A stretch of 64,000 bases of DNA, from contig JANWYV010000054.1 of assembly GCA_025055075.1 (NCBI GenBank), forward strand, positions 36,892 to 100,891, in the 5' to 3' direction. A program made the translations under genes and the position numbers. The notes below the pieces were generated by a model, which did no database searches, was not told the DNA's origin, and saw nothing but the letters and a program-made list of their open reading frames with translations. The stretch is from Blastocatellia bacterium (GTDB taxonomy: Bacteria; Acidobacteriota; Blastocatellia; HR10). Positions within the stretch are counted from its first letter, which is position 1. Every line of letters starts with the position of its first letter. Below are positions 45,598-55,137 of the stretch, piece by piece.

Positions 45598-45613
45598 CTA
45601 TGCGATCGCATAG
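45598..45613. repeat. 16-bp perfect palindrome between convergent genes
   Basis: CTATGCGATCGCATAG is self-complementary and sits in the 179-bp gap between two convergent genes. It contains GCGATCGC, a HIP1-like octamer. A protein-binding site or methylation target is possible; no further structure or gene was found in the gap. Confidence 0.4.
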
Positions 45614-45675
45614 TCCGCACACACAAAGTGCGAGAACAGCTCTCGAAGGCCCCCCCCGAGGCTCCGCGTCCACGC

Positions 45676-48069
45676 TCAATAGAGCAGATACCGTTGGCGG
45701 ATTCGTCGAAACTCCTCCAATTCGGTCTGCCACGCGCGCTCGATCGTCTCGGCATCGGCGCCACTTTTGAGCCACTCCAAGGCTCGGCGATCGGCGAGTA
45801 AGCGCCCGAAAGCTTCGACCTGCCACACCTGGGGATAAAGCCGATGCAAGATGACGGCGATCTCGATCCCCAAGCGCACCGGGCGCACTGCCGCACGCTC
45901 GGTGACGACGATGGCCACGCCGCCACATTCCTCTCCGGCGAAGGTGCTCGAACGAGGGGTAAACCGAATGGGGATGAAGCGCACGCCAGGAAGATTGCGC
46001 CGATTCAATTCCTCAGCCACGCGTCGTCCATCCATCCACGGCGCTCCGAACAGCTCGAAGGGTCGGTCCGTTCCTCGTCCGACCGAGACATTCGTCGTCT
46101 CCAGGAGCGCGATGCCCGGATAGAGTGTCGCGGCTGTGAGGCTTCGCATGTTAGGCGAAGGGTTCACCCATTCTTGCCCCGTTTGATCGAACCAATACTC
46201 GCGCTTCCATCCCTCCAGTTTCACGACGTGAAGATCGGCTCCGATCTTTCGCTCCGCGTTGAAGAGCAGCGCCAGCTCGCCGATCGTCATCCCGTGCCGA
46301 ATTGGGATCGAATGATACGCGGTGAACGAGAGGGCATCGGGATCGGCCACCGGGCCCTCCACGTCCTGCCCATTGATCGGATTCGGACGATCGAGCACGA
46401 TGAAGCGGATGCCGCGCGCCGCGGCTTCCTCCATGGCATACCCCATCGTCGTGATGTACGTGTAGAACCGCGCGCCGATGTCCTGAATATCGAAGACGAG
46501 CGTATCCAAACCTCGCAACATCTCGGCCGTCGGTCGCTGCCGCGGCCCATAGAGGCTGTAGACGGGAAGCCCTGTCTTTTCATCCACCGCATCCCCCACA
46601 GGCTCGTCGGCTTGTCCCCGCAGGCCATGCTCGGGACTGAAGAGTGCCACAAGCGTCACATTAGGAGCACGCGCCAAGAGATCAATCGTGCTCGTCCCAT
46701 CGCGAGCCCGTCCCGTGTGATTCGTGATCAGCCCGACGCGTCGGCCCTCGAGCAATCGAAATCCGTCGCGGCGCAGAACGTCAATGCCGTTGAGCACCGT
46801 GGCCGTCTCCAAACCCTCCCGAACGCGAGGGCGCTCGGTCTCGCGCCAGAACGCAAGCGGCGCTGGCCATAGCTCTGGAAAGGGTGGTCGTCGGATCGCC
46901 GCCGCGACGATCGAAGCCACGCGCCCGCGCAGCGACGTCACATCGCCGCGTCCATCCGGGTGCACCCGATTGCTCAAGAAGATGACGAACGTCTGACTCG
47001 CCGGATCAATCCAGAACGAGGTTCCCGTGAACCCCGTATGTCCGAAAGAGCCGATCGGGAAGAGATCCCCGCGATTGGAGGAGTAACCGGTGTTGATGTC
47101 CCATCCGAGGCCGCGCATCTCGTTGAACGGGAGACCACGACTCTCGACCATGCGCCGTACGCTCAGCGGGCTGAGGATGCGCACGCCGCGAAATTCCCCG
47201 CCGTTGAGGATCATCTGACAATAGATGGCCAGATCGCGCGCCGTCGAGAAGAGGCCCGCATGACCGGCGACGCCGCCGAGCGCATACGCGCGCGGGTCGT
47301 GCACTTCGCCCTGCATCCATCGTCCTTCGCGGCGCTCTGTCGGCGCGCATCGCTGGCGCAACGTTCCCGCGGGCGCGAACGTCGTCTCCGTCATGCCGAG
47401 CGGACGGAAAATGTTCTCGCGAGCGAATTCGTCCAAGCGCTGGCCCGATACGCGGCGCACGAGTTCTCCGAGCACGATATAGCCGACATCGCTGTAGATG
47501 AAGCGCGTGCCTGGCTCAGCGACCGTCCCCAATGCGTAAATCCGCTCCAGCGCTTTCTCCGGACCATCGCGATAGTCGGCCAAATCGTTACCGGCGACGA
47601 GCCCACCACGATGCATGAGCAACTGCTCGATGGTGATCCGCTCTTTCCCATTCTGGGCGAATTCGGGAATATAGCGAGCGACCGGATCGCCGAGACGGAT
47701 CTTGCCGCGTTCGACCAAGATCATCACCGACGTGGCCGTCGCGATGACCTTCGTGAGTGAGGCGAGATCGAAAACTGTGTCCCGCGTCATCGGGAGGCGC
47801 TCCGGTTCTATGGCACGGTGTCCGAACGCCTGCCAATAGACGATGCGGCCGTGACGAGCGACGAGGATGACGGCACCGGGCAATTCCCGCCGCGCGATCG
47901 CCTCCTGCACGACTTCATCGATGCGCGCCAGTTGCTGCGCCGACATCCCGACGGTCTCTGGGGAGACCAGGGGTAATGGAGCTTCCGCTTGACGCAGCGG
48001 CGCCGAAGCGCCGATTCCCACCCCATTCAGAATGAGCCACAGACTCAGGCCTTGAGCCATGCGCTTCAT
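45676..48069 (-). CDS. Fusion of serine beta-lactamase-fold protein and NamZ (DUF1343) muramidase
   Basis: The protein is 797 aa. The ATG at 48069 (GGGAGGAA upstream) follows the domain logic; the frame stays open to 49227 only because it lies antisense to the asparaginase gene. Signal peptide ~1-25. Residues ~35-390 are beta-lactamase/DD-peptidase-like with SLTK (S-x-x-K) and YSDVGY (Y-x-N equivalent). Residues ~405-797 are DUF1343: GLITNHTGRARDG, LFSPEHGLRGQADE, DIQDIGARFYTYI, DRPNPING. DUF1343 is the exo-N-acetylmuramidase NamZ of wall recycling. In Bacillus the homologues YbbE and YbbC are separate neighbours, so fusion supports a joint wall-turnover role. Confidence 0.88.
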   Translation of the reverse strand: MKRMAQGLSLWLILNGVGIGASAPLRQAEAPLPLVSPETVGMSAQQLARIDEVVQEAIARRELPGAVILVARHGRIVYWQAFGHRAIEPERLPMTRDTVFDLASLTKVIATATSVMILVERGKIRLGDPVARYIPEFAQNGKERITIEQLLMHRGGLVAGNDLADYRDGPEKALERIYALGTVAEPGTRFIYSDVGYIVLGELVRRVSGQRLDEFARENIFRPLGMTETTFAPAGTLRQRCAPTERREGRWMQGEVHDPRAYALGGVAGHAGLFSTARDLAIYCQMILNGGEFRGVRILSPLSVRRMVESRGLPFNEMRGLGWDINTGYSSNRGDLFPIGSFGHTGFTGTSFWIDPASQTFVIFLSNRVHPDGRGDVTSLRGRVASIVAAAIRRPPFPELWPAPLAFWRETERPRVREGLETATVLNGIDVLRRDGFRLLEGRRVGLITNHTGRARDGTSTIDLLARAPNVTLVALFSPEHGLRGQADEPVGDAVDEKTGLPVYSLYGPRQRPTAEMLRGLDTLVFDIQDIGARFYTYITTMGYAMEEAAARGIRFIVLDRPNPINGQDVEGPVADPDALSFTAYHSIPIRHGMTIGELALLFNAERKIGADLHVVKLEGWKREYWFDQTGQEWVNPSPNMRSLTAATLYPGIALLETTNVSVGRGTDRPFELFGAPWMDGRRVAEELNRRNLPGVRFIPIRFTPRSSTFAGEECGGVAIVVTERAAVRPVRLGIEIAVILHRLYPQVWQVEAFGRLLADRRALEWLKSGADAETIERAWQTELEEFRRIRQRYLLY

Positions 48070-48116
48070 AACTCGTTCCTCCCACCACCGAGTTCGCTGG
48101 ATCCCTCGAAGGCCGG

Positions 48117-48146
48117 AAGATATCGAATGCTCCCTCCTTAGCGCAA
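48117..48146 (-). promoter_or_regulatory. Predicted promoter for the beta-lactamase/NamZ fusion
   Basis: Minus strand: TTGCGC (48146-48141), 18-bp spacer, TATCTT (48122-48117), ~48 bp before the ATG. Confidence 0.45.
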
Positions 48147-48210
48147 CGGCCCGCGCGGTTTCTCGAGCCGAATATCCCCGTGGCCTTCCTGAGGGGGATA
48201 CACGCTCTTC

Positions 48211-48239
48211 TTGCCGTCCTCCAACGGGTTTGGTACCCT
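48211..48239 (+). promoter_or_regulatory. Predicted promoter of the asparaginase operon, apparently leaderless
   Basis: TTGCCG (48211-48216), 17-bp spacer, TACCCT (48234-48239), then 7 nt to the ATG at 48247. No ribosome-binding site lies next to that ATG. Confidence 0.4.
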
Positions 48240-48246
48240 TCTGCCG

Positions 48247-49281
48247 ATGGATGCGGCGCCGGTGGTCGTCGAAGTCGTGCGCGGTGCTCTCGTAGAATCG
48301 CGTCATCGCGCGATGATCGTCGCGTGCGACGCGCGGGGGAGGAAGCTCTTCGGACTCGGCGACTCCGGGTTCATGACTTACCTGCGCTCCGTGGCTAAGC
48401 CAATCCAAGCGTTGCCGTTGGTGACAAGTGGCGCAGCCCGCCATTTCGAGATCACCCGGAAGGAATTGGCCGTCATCTGCGGTTCGCATAGCGGCGAACC
48501 GCTGCATACCGAGACGATCGCGCAGCTCCTTCGGAAGATCGGTCTTCAAGAGACGGCCCTTCAATGCGGGCTTCATCCGCCTCTCGACGCGGAGACAGCG
48601 CGCCGCTTGGGACCGTCGGGCGTGACCCCATTGCACAATGCCTGCTCGGGCAAACACGCTGGGATGCTCGCGCTCGCTCGGTTCCTCAGCAGCGACCTCG
48701 ATCGGTACCTCGACCCGGAGCATCCCGTTCAACAGGAGATCCAACGGACGCTCGCTCAATTGGTTGATCTCTCGCCAACAGCGATCAGCCTGGGAGGGGA
48801 TGGATGTGGGGCGCCGACCTTCGCGATACCGCTTGAGCGAATAGCGCTCGCGTATGCGCGTTTGGTGAATCCCGAAGCGGCCGAGTTGGAGGCGCCCATG
48901 CGCGCGGCTATCGCTGAGGTCACGCGCGCCATGCGCGAGCATCCGGAGATGGTGGGGGGAACGCGCCACCGCTTGGACACCGATCTCATGCGCGAGACCG
49001 AAGGACGTGTGCTCGCGAAGGCGGGCGCCGAAGGAGTCTTCGCGCTCGGCATCTTCCCGTGCCCGCGCTTTCCCCAGGGGTTGGGCATCGCCATCAAGAT
49101 CGAAGACGGTGATGAGCGTCGAGCTCGGAATCCCGTCGTCCTCGAAGTCTTGCGACAGCTCGAGGTGCTCGATCGCACTGCTCTGGAGAAGCTGTCCGCC
49201 TATTCCGGCAAGCCGGTGAAAGATCATCGAGGGATGATCGTTGGAGCTGTTCGACCGTGTTTCCGACTGGAGGGGACATGA
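48247..49281 (+). CDS. L-asparaginase II family protein (AnsA/PF06089 type)
   Basis: The protein is 344 aa. Hallmarks: VEVVRGALVESRHR at the start, SVAKPIQALPL, ICGSHSGEP, HNACSGKHAGMLAL, GGDGCGAPTFAIPL and KIEDGDERRARNPV. This family is unlike classical type I/II asparaginases and is named after Rhizobium etli AnsA. It should hydrolyse Asn to Asp plus ammonia in the cytoplasm. The ATG at 48247 is preferred to the TTG at 48211, which is part of the -35 box. The stop overlaps the next start (ATGA). Confidence 0.9.
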   Translation: MDAAPVVVEVVRGALVESRHRAMIVACDARGRKLFGLGDSGFMTYLRSVAKPIQALPLVTSGAARHFEITRKELAVICGSHSGEPLHTETIAQLLRKIGLQETALQCGLHPPLDAETARRLGPSGVTPLHNACSGKHAGMLALARFLSSDLDRYLDPEHPVQQEIQRTLAQLVDLSPTAISLGGDGCGAPTFAIPLERIALAYARLVNPEAAELEAPMRAAIAEVTRAMREHPEMVGGTRHRLDTDLMRETEGRVLAKAGAEGVFALGIFPCPRFPQGLGIAIKIEDGDERRARNPVVLEVLRQLEVLDRTALEKLSAYSGKPVKDHRGMIVGAVRPCFRLEGT

Positions 49282-50411
49282 ACGAGGCTCTCCGACGACT
49301 CTTTCCGATCACGGAGCGATACATCTACATGAATCATGCGGCCGTCTCCCCCTTGCCCAAACCGACGGTCGAAGCGATGCGGTATCAGACCGAGCAAGTC
49401 ATGCGGCATGGGACGGTGAAGCTGGCCGAATGGTGGGAGGCCATCGAGCGGACGCGCCAGAAAGTGGCGCGCTTGGTGAACGCGCGGCCCGAAGAGATCG
49501 CTTTCTTGCGGAACACCTCCGATGGGCTCTCGGTCATCGCCAACGGGCTTCGATGGCGGGATGGGGATAACGTCGTCACGGCCGAGTGCGAATTCCCGGC
49601 CAATGTGTATCCCTGGATGCGGTTGCGGGCCTACGGCGTCGAGCTGCGTCTGGCTCCCGAGCGCAACGGGCGCGTCGAAGCGGATGACCTACTCGCACTC
49701 GTGGATCGCCGTACGCGCGTGCTCGCCATCAGCTTCGTCCAATACGCCAGCGGGTTCCGCGTGGACTTGGAACGGCTGGGAGAATTTTGCCGAAAACGAG
49801 ACATCCTCTTCGTCGTGGACGCCATTCAAGGGCTCGGCGTGCTTCCGTTCGACGTCGAGCGCTTTCACGTGGATGTGTTCGCCGCCAATGGCCATAAGTG
49901 GCTGCTCGGCCCGGAAGGCGCCGCCGTCCTCTACATCTCGTCGCGGGTGATCGATCGCTTGGAGCCGACGCTCGTGGGCTGGATGTCCGTGCGAAACTGG
50001 ATGGACTCGATCTCCGCGGACGAGCTGACCTACGATCTCACCTATCGCGATGGAGCGCTTCGCTTCGAATCGGGAGTGCTCAATGCGTGTGGCCTCTGCG
50101 GCCTCGGCGCCTCCGTGGAGCTGCTGCTGGAGGTAGGCATCGAACGAATCGAAGAGCATGTGTCCGCCCTCGGGCGAGAATTGTGCGAACGGTTGCAGGC
50201 AAAGGGGTATCACCTCGTCAGCTCGCGGCGCCCGGGCGAGACGTCCGGCATCTTCTGCTTCACGCATCCTCGCTACTCGGCGCGGGAGTTGGCCGCGCGG
50301 CTTGAGGAGCGCGGGATCATCGTCTCAGCGCGCTTGGGACGGCTGCGCATTTCTCCGCATCTGTATAACACGAGGGAGGAAATCATCGAAGTCGCGACGC
50401 ACTTGCCATGA
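49278..50411 (+). CDS. Class V PLP-dependent aminotransferase
   Basis: The protein is 377 aa. The ATG at 49278 has GGAGGGG upstream and overlaps the asparaginase stop by four bases. Class V features: YMNHAAVSPLP, NTSDGLSVIANGL, SFVQYASGFRVDLE, VVDAIQGLGVLPFD and the PLP lysine in ANGHKWLLGPEG. Family members include cysteine desulphurases, isopenicillin-N epimerase-like and serine-glyoxylate aminotransferases; the N-terminus resembles the isopenicillin-epimerase-like group. The lack of a conserved reactive Cys loop argues against a cysteine desulphurase. The start of the ABC transporter gene overlaps its stop. Confidence 0.85.
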   Translation: MNEALRRLFPITERYIYMNHAAVSPLPKPTVEAMRYQTEQVMRHGTVKLAEWWEAIERTRQKVARLVNARPEEIAFLRNTSDGLSVIANGLRWRDGDNVVTAECEFPANVYPWMRLRAYGVELRLAPERNGRVEADDLLALVDRRTRVLAISFVQYASGFRVDLERLGEFCRKRDILFVVDAIQGLGVLPFDVERFHVDVFAANGHKWLLGPEGAAVLYISSRVIDRLEPTLVGWMSVRNWMDSISADELTYDLTYRDGALRFESGVLNACGLCGLGASVELLLEVGIERIEEHVSALGRELCERLQAKGYHLVSSRRPGETSGIFCFTHPRYSARELAARLEERGIIVSARLGRLRISPHLYNTREEIIEVATHLP

Positions 50412-52333
50412 ACCTCGCGTTCTGGCGCAGTGAAGAAACCTCGCAGGGATCGAGCGCGACCCTTTCATCCTTACGTCTCGATGGGTCGCGAAGGACGGAG
50501 ACGTCACGCGCGCGCGGATGGAGGGAATTCTCTCGGCTCCTCGGCTATGTGCGCCCGTACTGGGGGGTGTTCCTCCTGGCGCTCTTTCTGATGAACGCGG
50601 TGGCTGTGCTCGAAGGGGCGCTGCGGAGCCTCCTTGTTCCGATCTCCGATGGTTTGCTCGCTTCCAGCGGCATCGTCGCTTCGGCCCCGCGAGCGAAGAA
50701 CCTCGTGGACTTCCATCGCTATCTCCCGTTGGAGAGCGAACGAAGCTGGTATTTGCTCGCTGCGTTGATGATCCTTATCACGATCGCGAAGGGGATGGCC
50801 GAATTTTTCTCCAACTATCTCATGGCGCGGATCGGGCAACGAGCCGTCTTCGATCTCCGCTGCGCGCTCTACGATCATCTGCTCCGGCAATCGGCGCCTT
50901 TCTTCTCGCGCTATCCGACGAACGTGCTCACCTCGCATCTGGTCAACGACGTCGAGAAGATCGAGATGGCCGTCTCGCGCACCCTCACGGACGCGCTGCG
51001 TGAATCCTTCACGCTCATCGTCTTCCTGGTCATCGTCTTCAAGCTGAATTGGAAGCTGGCCCTGTTGGCGCTCGGGTTGGGACCGCTCGTCTATCAGGCG
51101 ACGGTTTACTTCGGTCGCCATTTGCGGCGGACGGGGCGGCGCGTGCAAGAGGGGTACGAGCAAATCCTGAACGTCGCCCAAGAGACGCTTTCGGGGAATC
51201 TCGTCGTGAAAGCGTTTGGGACCGAATCCCTGGAATCGGAGCGCTTTCGGCGCGCTGCGCATGCCGTTATGCGCTCGGTCTTGAAGGCGGCGCGCACGGC
51301 GGCGCTCTCCCCGCCGATCATCGAGTTGATCGGGATCGTCGCGGCCTCCGGCTTCATCCTCTACGCCCAGCGGATCATCGCTCGGCGCGAGATGACTCCG
51401 GGCGAGTTCTTCGTCTTCCTCTTCTTCCTCTTCAGCCTCTACGATCCGGTGCGGAAGTTGAGCCGGATTCAGAACGCGATGCAACACGCTCTGGCCGCCT
51501 GCCACCGGGTCTTCACGTTGCTGGATACTCACACGGAGCTGACGGATCGGCCCGACGCGATCGTGCTCACGAGCTTTCGCGAGAAGATCGAATTCCGCAA
51601 CGTCTCGTTCCGATACCCCGATGCCGAGGAGTACGTTCTGCGAAATGTGAATCTGACCATTCGCGCCGGAGAGATGGTCGCCATCGTGGGGATGAGCGGT
51701 GTCGGGAAGACGACGCTCGTGAAGCTGCTACCGCGTTTTTACGACGTCACCGAAGGCGCCATTCTCATTGACGGCGTGGACATCCGCGACATTCGTCTGG
51801 ATGCGTTGCGCCGCTTGATCGCGCTGGTCACACAGGAGGTGATCCTCTTCAACGACACGGTGCGACACAACATCGCTTACGGACGACCGCAAGCCACGCC
51901 GGAGGAAATCGAGCGAGCGGCGCGTGCGGCGCTCGCTCACGATTTCATCCAGGAATTGCCCGAGCGGTATGAGACGGTGATCGGAGAGCGCGGCATTCGC
52001 CTCTCCGGTGGAGAACGCCAGCGAATCGCGATCGCCCGCGCCATCTTGAAAGATGCACCCATTCTGATCTTGGACGAAGCGACGTCGGCGCTCGATGCGG
52101 AATCCGAGCACGGCGTGCAGCAGGCCCTGCTCAACCTGATGGCCGGGCGCACGGTCATCGTCATCGCCCATCGACTCTCGACTGTTCGTCGCGCCGATCG
52201 CATCGTCGTTCTGGATGGCGGGACGATCGTCGAAGAGGGCACGCACGCCGACTTGCTTCGGCGCGGCGGCCTTTACAGCCGCCTCTACGAGCGGCAATTC
52301 GCTCATCAGATGTCCGAAGTTCTCTCCGAGTGA
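50408..52333 (+). CDS. ABC transporter, MsbA-like lipid exporter
   Basis: The protein is 641 aa, a half-transporter with a six-helix membrane domain (~45-370) and an ATPase domain. Walker A GMSGVGKTT begins at residue 428, then the Q-loop region VTQEVILFNDTVR, signature LSGGERQRIAIARAIL, Walker B ILILDEATSALD and H-loop IAHRLSTVRRAD. It probably flips lipid A-core or another lipid from the inner to the outer leaflet of the inner membrane. ATGA overlap with the aminotransferase couples translation. A ~40-residue polar N-terminal extension is unusual. Confidence 0.9.
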   Translation: MNLAFWRSEETSQGSSATLSSLRLDGSRRTETSRARGWREFSRLLGYVRPYWGVFLLALFLMNAVAVLEGALRSLLVPISDGLLASSGIVASAPRAKNLVDFHRYLPLESERSWYLLAALMILITIAKGMAEFFSNYLMARIGQRAVFDLRCALYDHLLRQSAPFFSRYPTNVLTSHLVNDVEKIEMAVSRTLTDALRESFTLIVFLVIVFKLNWKLALLALGLGPLVYQATVYFGRHLRRTGRRVQEGYEQILNVAQETLSGNLVVKAFGTESLESERFRRAAHAVMRSVLKAARTAALSPPIIELIGIVAASGFILYAQRIIARREMTPGEFFVFLFFLFSLYDPVRKLSRIQNAMQHALAACHRVFTLLDTHTELTDRPDAIVLTSFREKIEFRNVSFRYPDAEEYVLRNVNLTIRAGEMVAIVGMSGVGKTTLVKLLPRFYDVTEGAILIDGVDIRDIRLDALRRLIALVTQEVILFNDTVRHNIAYGRPQATPEEIERAARAALAHDFIQELPERYETVIGERGIRLSGGERQRIAIARAILKDAPILILDEATSALDAESEHGVQQALLNLMAGRTVIVIAHRLSTVRRADRIVVLDGGTIVEEGTHADLLRRGGLYSRLYERQFAHQMSEVLSE

Positions 52334-52340
52334 AGCGACG

Positions 52341-53219
52341 ATGGTGCGCAGCATGACCGGATATGGCAGCGCCGCTTACGAGGGCGAGGATTTCTCGCTG
52401 CGGGCGACCGTCTCCAGTGGGAATCACCGCTTCTTGGAGATCCACATCCGCCTTCCTGAAGCGCTCGGGGCGTGGGAGCCCGTGCTGCGCAAGAAGATTC
52501 AGGAGCGTTTCGAGCGCGGGCGTATCGTCTTCGCGTTAGAATTCATGCCGGCGACGCCCGTCTGGCTCACCTATGAGGTCAATCGTCCGCTCGTGATGGC
52601 CTATGTGACGGCGCTGCGCCAAATTCGGGACGAATTCGGTCTCTCGGGAGAGGTGGACATCAACGCCCTCCTTCAAGTGAGGGACCTATTGCGGCCGCGC
52701 CCACTTGTGGAGATCCCTCCGACGCTCGCTGAGAAGCTCGAGACGGTCACCGAGGACGCGTTGCGCGCCCTCGCCGAGATGCGCGCGGCCGAAGGAGCAC
52801 ATCTCCGCCAGGATTTGCTCGCTCGGCTTGCGCTCATCGCCGAACATCTGCACGCGATCGAGCGAGAGGCGGCCGCGCTGCCGGAGCTCTATCGTCAGCG
52901 ACTCACGGAGCGCTGGAACGAATGGGCCCGCGAGCTTCCTCTGGATCCCACGCGCGTCATGCAGGAAATCCTCCATTTCGTGAATCGCGCCGACATCAGC
53001 GAAGAGATCACCCGGCTGCGCAGCCATCTCGCTCAATGCCGCGATCTCTTGGATGAAGGAACGGCCGTGGGTAAGCGCCTCGACTTCCTCTTCCAAGAGA
53101 TGCATCGCGAGATCAATACGATCCTGGCGAAGGCCGGGAATGTCGCCCTCGCGGAACGAGCGCTCGCCATCAAAGTCGAAATCGAGAAGCTGCGCGAACA
53201 GGTGCAAAATGTCGAATAG
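52341..53219 (+). CDS. yicC: YicC family endoribonuclease-like protein
   Basis: The protein is 292 aa from the ATG at 52341 (MVRSMTGYGSA, the family start); an upstream frame overlaps the ABC gene. Conserved ends: MTGYG near the N-terminus and the C-terminal RLDFLFQEMHREINTILAKA, which identify YicC/YloC. YicC is an endoribonuclease that cuts small RNAs such as RyhB in E. coli. It lies next to gmk in many bacteria, as here, with an 11-bp overlap. Confidence 0.93.
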   Translation: MVRSMTGYGSAAYEGEDFSLRATVSSGNHRFLEIHIRLPEALGAWEPVLRKKIQERFERGRIVFALEFMPATPVWLTYEVNRPLVMAYVTALRQIRDEFGLSGEVDINALLQVRDLLRPRPLVEIPPTLAEKLETVTEDALRALAEMRAAEGAHLRQDLLARLALIAEHLHAIEREAAALPELYRQRLTERWNEWARELPLDPTRVMQEILHFVNRADISEEITRLRSHLAQCRDLLDEGTAVGKRLDFLFQEMHREINTILAKAGNVALAERALAIKVEIEKLREQVQNVE

Positions 53220-53850
53220 GCGGGGATTGCTCTTCATCGTCTCCGGCCCCTCGGGCGTGGGGAAATCCACGCTCGTCAATCGCGCGATCGCGCGCGTGCC
53301 GGGGCTCGTCTATTCGGTCTCGTACACGACGCGACCGCAACGACCGACGGAAGTCGAGGGGCGGGACTACTATTTCGTCTCCCGACGGGAATTCGAGCGC
53401 ATGCGCGCGGCCGGAGAGCTGATCGAGTGGGCGGAGGTCTACGGACACCTCTATGGGCGCTCGCACGTCGCCATCGAACGGGAACTCGCTGCTGGGCGCG
53501 ATGTGATCCTGAGTATTGACGTGCAAGGAGCGGCGACATTCCGGAAGCTCTCGCTACCGATGGTGAGCATCTTCATCCTCCCGCCTTCGTTCGAGGTGCT
53601 CGCTGAGCGTTTGCGGGCGCGAAAGACCGATGCGTGGCTGAGCGTGGAGCACCGCCTGACCATTGCTCGCGAAGAAGTACGGCACTATCGGGACTTCGAC
53701 TACGTGATCGTCAACGACCGATTGGAAGAAGCCCTCGCTCTCCTGGAGGCGGTCATTCTCGCCGAGCGCCACCGCCGAGAGCGTTTAGAGGAGGACGTTC
53801 AACGAATTCTCCAAACGTTCGAAGGTCCAATCCGCGCGGAGGAATCATGA
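53209..53850 (+). CDS. gmk: Guanylate kinase
   Basis: The protein is 213 aa, usual length ~205. The ATG at 53209 overlaps the end of yicC. P-loop GPSGVGKST, then SYTTRPQRPTEVEGRDY, the GMP-binding FIEWAEVYG-like LIEWAEVYGHLYG, and DVQGAATFRK. It converts GMP to GDP with ATP. The downstream gene overlaps by four bases (ATGA). rpoZ, often found between gmk and coaBC, is absent here. Confidence 0.96.
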   Translation: MSNRRGLLFIVSGPSGVGKSTLVNRAIARVPGLVYSVSYTTRPQRPTEVEGRDYYFVSRREFERMRAAGELIEWAEVYGHLYGRSHVAIERELAAGRDVILSIDVQGAATFRKLSLPMVSIFILPPSFEVLAERLRARKTDAWLSVEHRLTIAREEVRHYRDFDYVIVNDRLEEALALLEAVILAERHRRERLEEDVQRILQTFEGPIRAEES

Positions 53851-55133
53851 GTCCGGATCGTCCCTATCGCGTCGTCCTCGGCGTCACCGGCGGCATCGCC
53901 GCCTACAAGGCGCCGGAGATCTTACGGCAACTCCAACAACGCGGCGCTGAGGTGCGCGTCGTGCTGACGCGCGCGGCGACACGCTTCATCGGTCGCGTGA
54001 CCTTCGAGGCGCTCTCGCGCCACCCTGTCATCGTCGAGATGTTCGAGCCGGACGTGAACGTCGTCGTCCGGCATGTGGAGATGGCGCGATGGGCCGATCT
54101 GCTGCTGGTCGCCCCGGTGACGGCGCATACTCTGGCCCGCTTTGCGCACGGCTTGGCCGATGATTTCCTCACGACGCTTTATCTCTCGGCGCGCTGTCCG
54201 GTCCTGCTGGCTCCGGCTATGGATGCCGAGATGTGGGAGAACGCCGCGACGCAAGAGAATCTCGCTCGGTTGCGGCAGCGAGGCATCGCCATCATCCCGC
54301 CGGAGCGTGGGTATCTTGCTTCGGGCGTCCAAGGTGAAGGCCGCCTGGCCGAGCCCGAACAAATTGTCGCGCGCGCTTTGGTGATCCTGGCCGCCCGCCC
54401 ATACGCTCGCGATCTGGAAGGAGAACGCGTTCTGATCACCGCCGGCCCCACGTGCGAAGATCTCGATCCGATCCGCTACCTGACCAATCGCTCGACGGGC
54501 AAGATGGGCTACGCGTTGGCGCATGCGGCGCTCGCCCGCGGCGCTCAGGTGACGCTCATCAGTGGACCGACGACGTTGCTTCCCCCTCCAGACGCTGAGA
54601 CGATCTTCGTGCGCTGCGCCGAGGAGATGTATCGCGCCGTCCTCTCGCACATGGAGCGCGCGACCATCATCATCAAAGCCGCCGCTGTGGCCGATTATCG
54701 TCCCGCGGCGTTCTCTCCGACGAAGCTCAAGAAGGCCGCAGCTGAATTCCAGCTCGCGCTCGAGCCCACTCCCGATATCCTGGCCGAACTCGGACGACGG
54801 AAGGGATCGCGCGTGCTCGTCGGATTCGCGGCGGAAACGGAAGCCCATCTGGAATACGGACGGCGGAAACTCATCGAGAAGAATCTCGACTTCATCCTTG
54901 TCAACGATGTCGCGAGCGCGGAGACGGGATTCGCCGCCGAGGAGAACGCTGGTGTGCTCCTGGATCGCGACGGCAATGCTCTCGAACTGCCGCGGATGTC
55001 CAAGTACGAGATGGCCATGCGCATCCTCGATCGCGTGCGGGCGCTGCTGGCGCAGCGCCAACGCGCACAGGAGATCGGAGAATCTGCGCGCGGATTTCCG
55101 GCGAGCGAATTGCGCAAAGCGGACGAGGGATGA
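53847..55133 (+). CDS. coaBC: Bifunctional phosphopantothenoylcysteine decarboxylase / phosphopantothenate-cysteine ligase
   Basis: The protein is 428 aa, standard for CoaBC. Residues 1-~190 are the FMN-dependent decarboxylase ([13 protein letters not shown], catalytic His in [27 protein letters not shown]). Residues ~190-428 are the ligase ([47 protein letters not shown]). Together they turn phosphopantothenate into 4'-phosphopantetheine for coenzyme A. The start overlaps the gmk stop. A long frame from 53634 is a shadow over gmk. Confidence 0.96.
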   Translation: MSPDRPYRVVLGVTGGIAAYKAPEILRQLQQRGAEVRVVLTRAATRFIGRVTFEALSRHPVIVEMFEPDVNVVVRHVEMARWADLLLVAPVTAHTLARFAHGLADDFLTTLYLSARCPVLLAPAMDAEMWENAATQENLARLRQRGIAIIPPERGYLASGVQGEGRLAEPEQIVARALVILAARPYARDLEGERVLITAGPTCEDLDPIRYLTNRSTGKMGYALAHAALARGAQVTLISGPTTLLPPPDAETIFVRCAEEMYRAVLSHMERATIIIKAAAVADYRPAAFSPTKLKKAAAEFQLALEPTPDILAELGRRKGSRVLVGFAAETEAHLEYGRRKLIEKNLDFILVNDVASAETGFAAEENAGVLLDRDGNALELPRMSKYEMAMRILDRVRALLAQRQRAQEIGESARGFPASELRKADEG

Positions 55134-55137
55134 GCCG

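Noticed and set aside
45676..48069. Beta-lactamase domain considered as an antibiotic-resistance enzyme
   Set aside because: It is fused to a wall-recycling muramidase and resembles the YbbE/EstB group; no resistance context is seen.
48070..49227. A minus-strand reading frame continuous with the beta-lactamase/NamZ gene, extending it to 1183 residues
   Set aside because: The added 386 codons lie exactly antisense to the asparaginase gene, carry no family motif, and a signal peptide with a ribosome-binding site starts at 48069.
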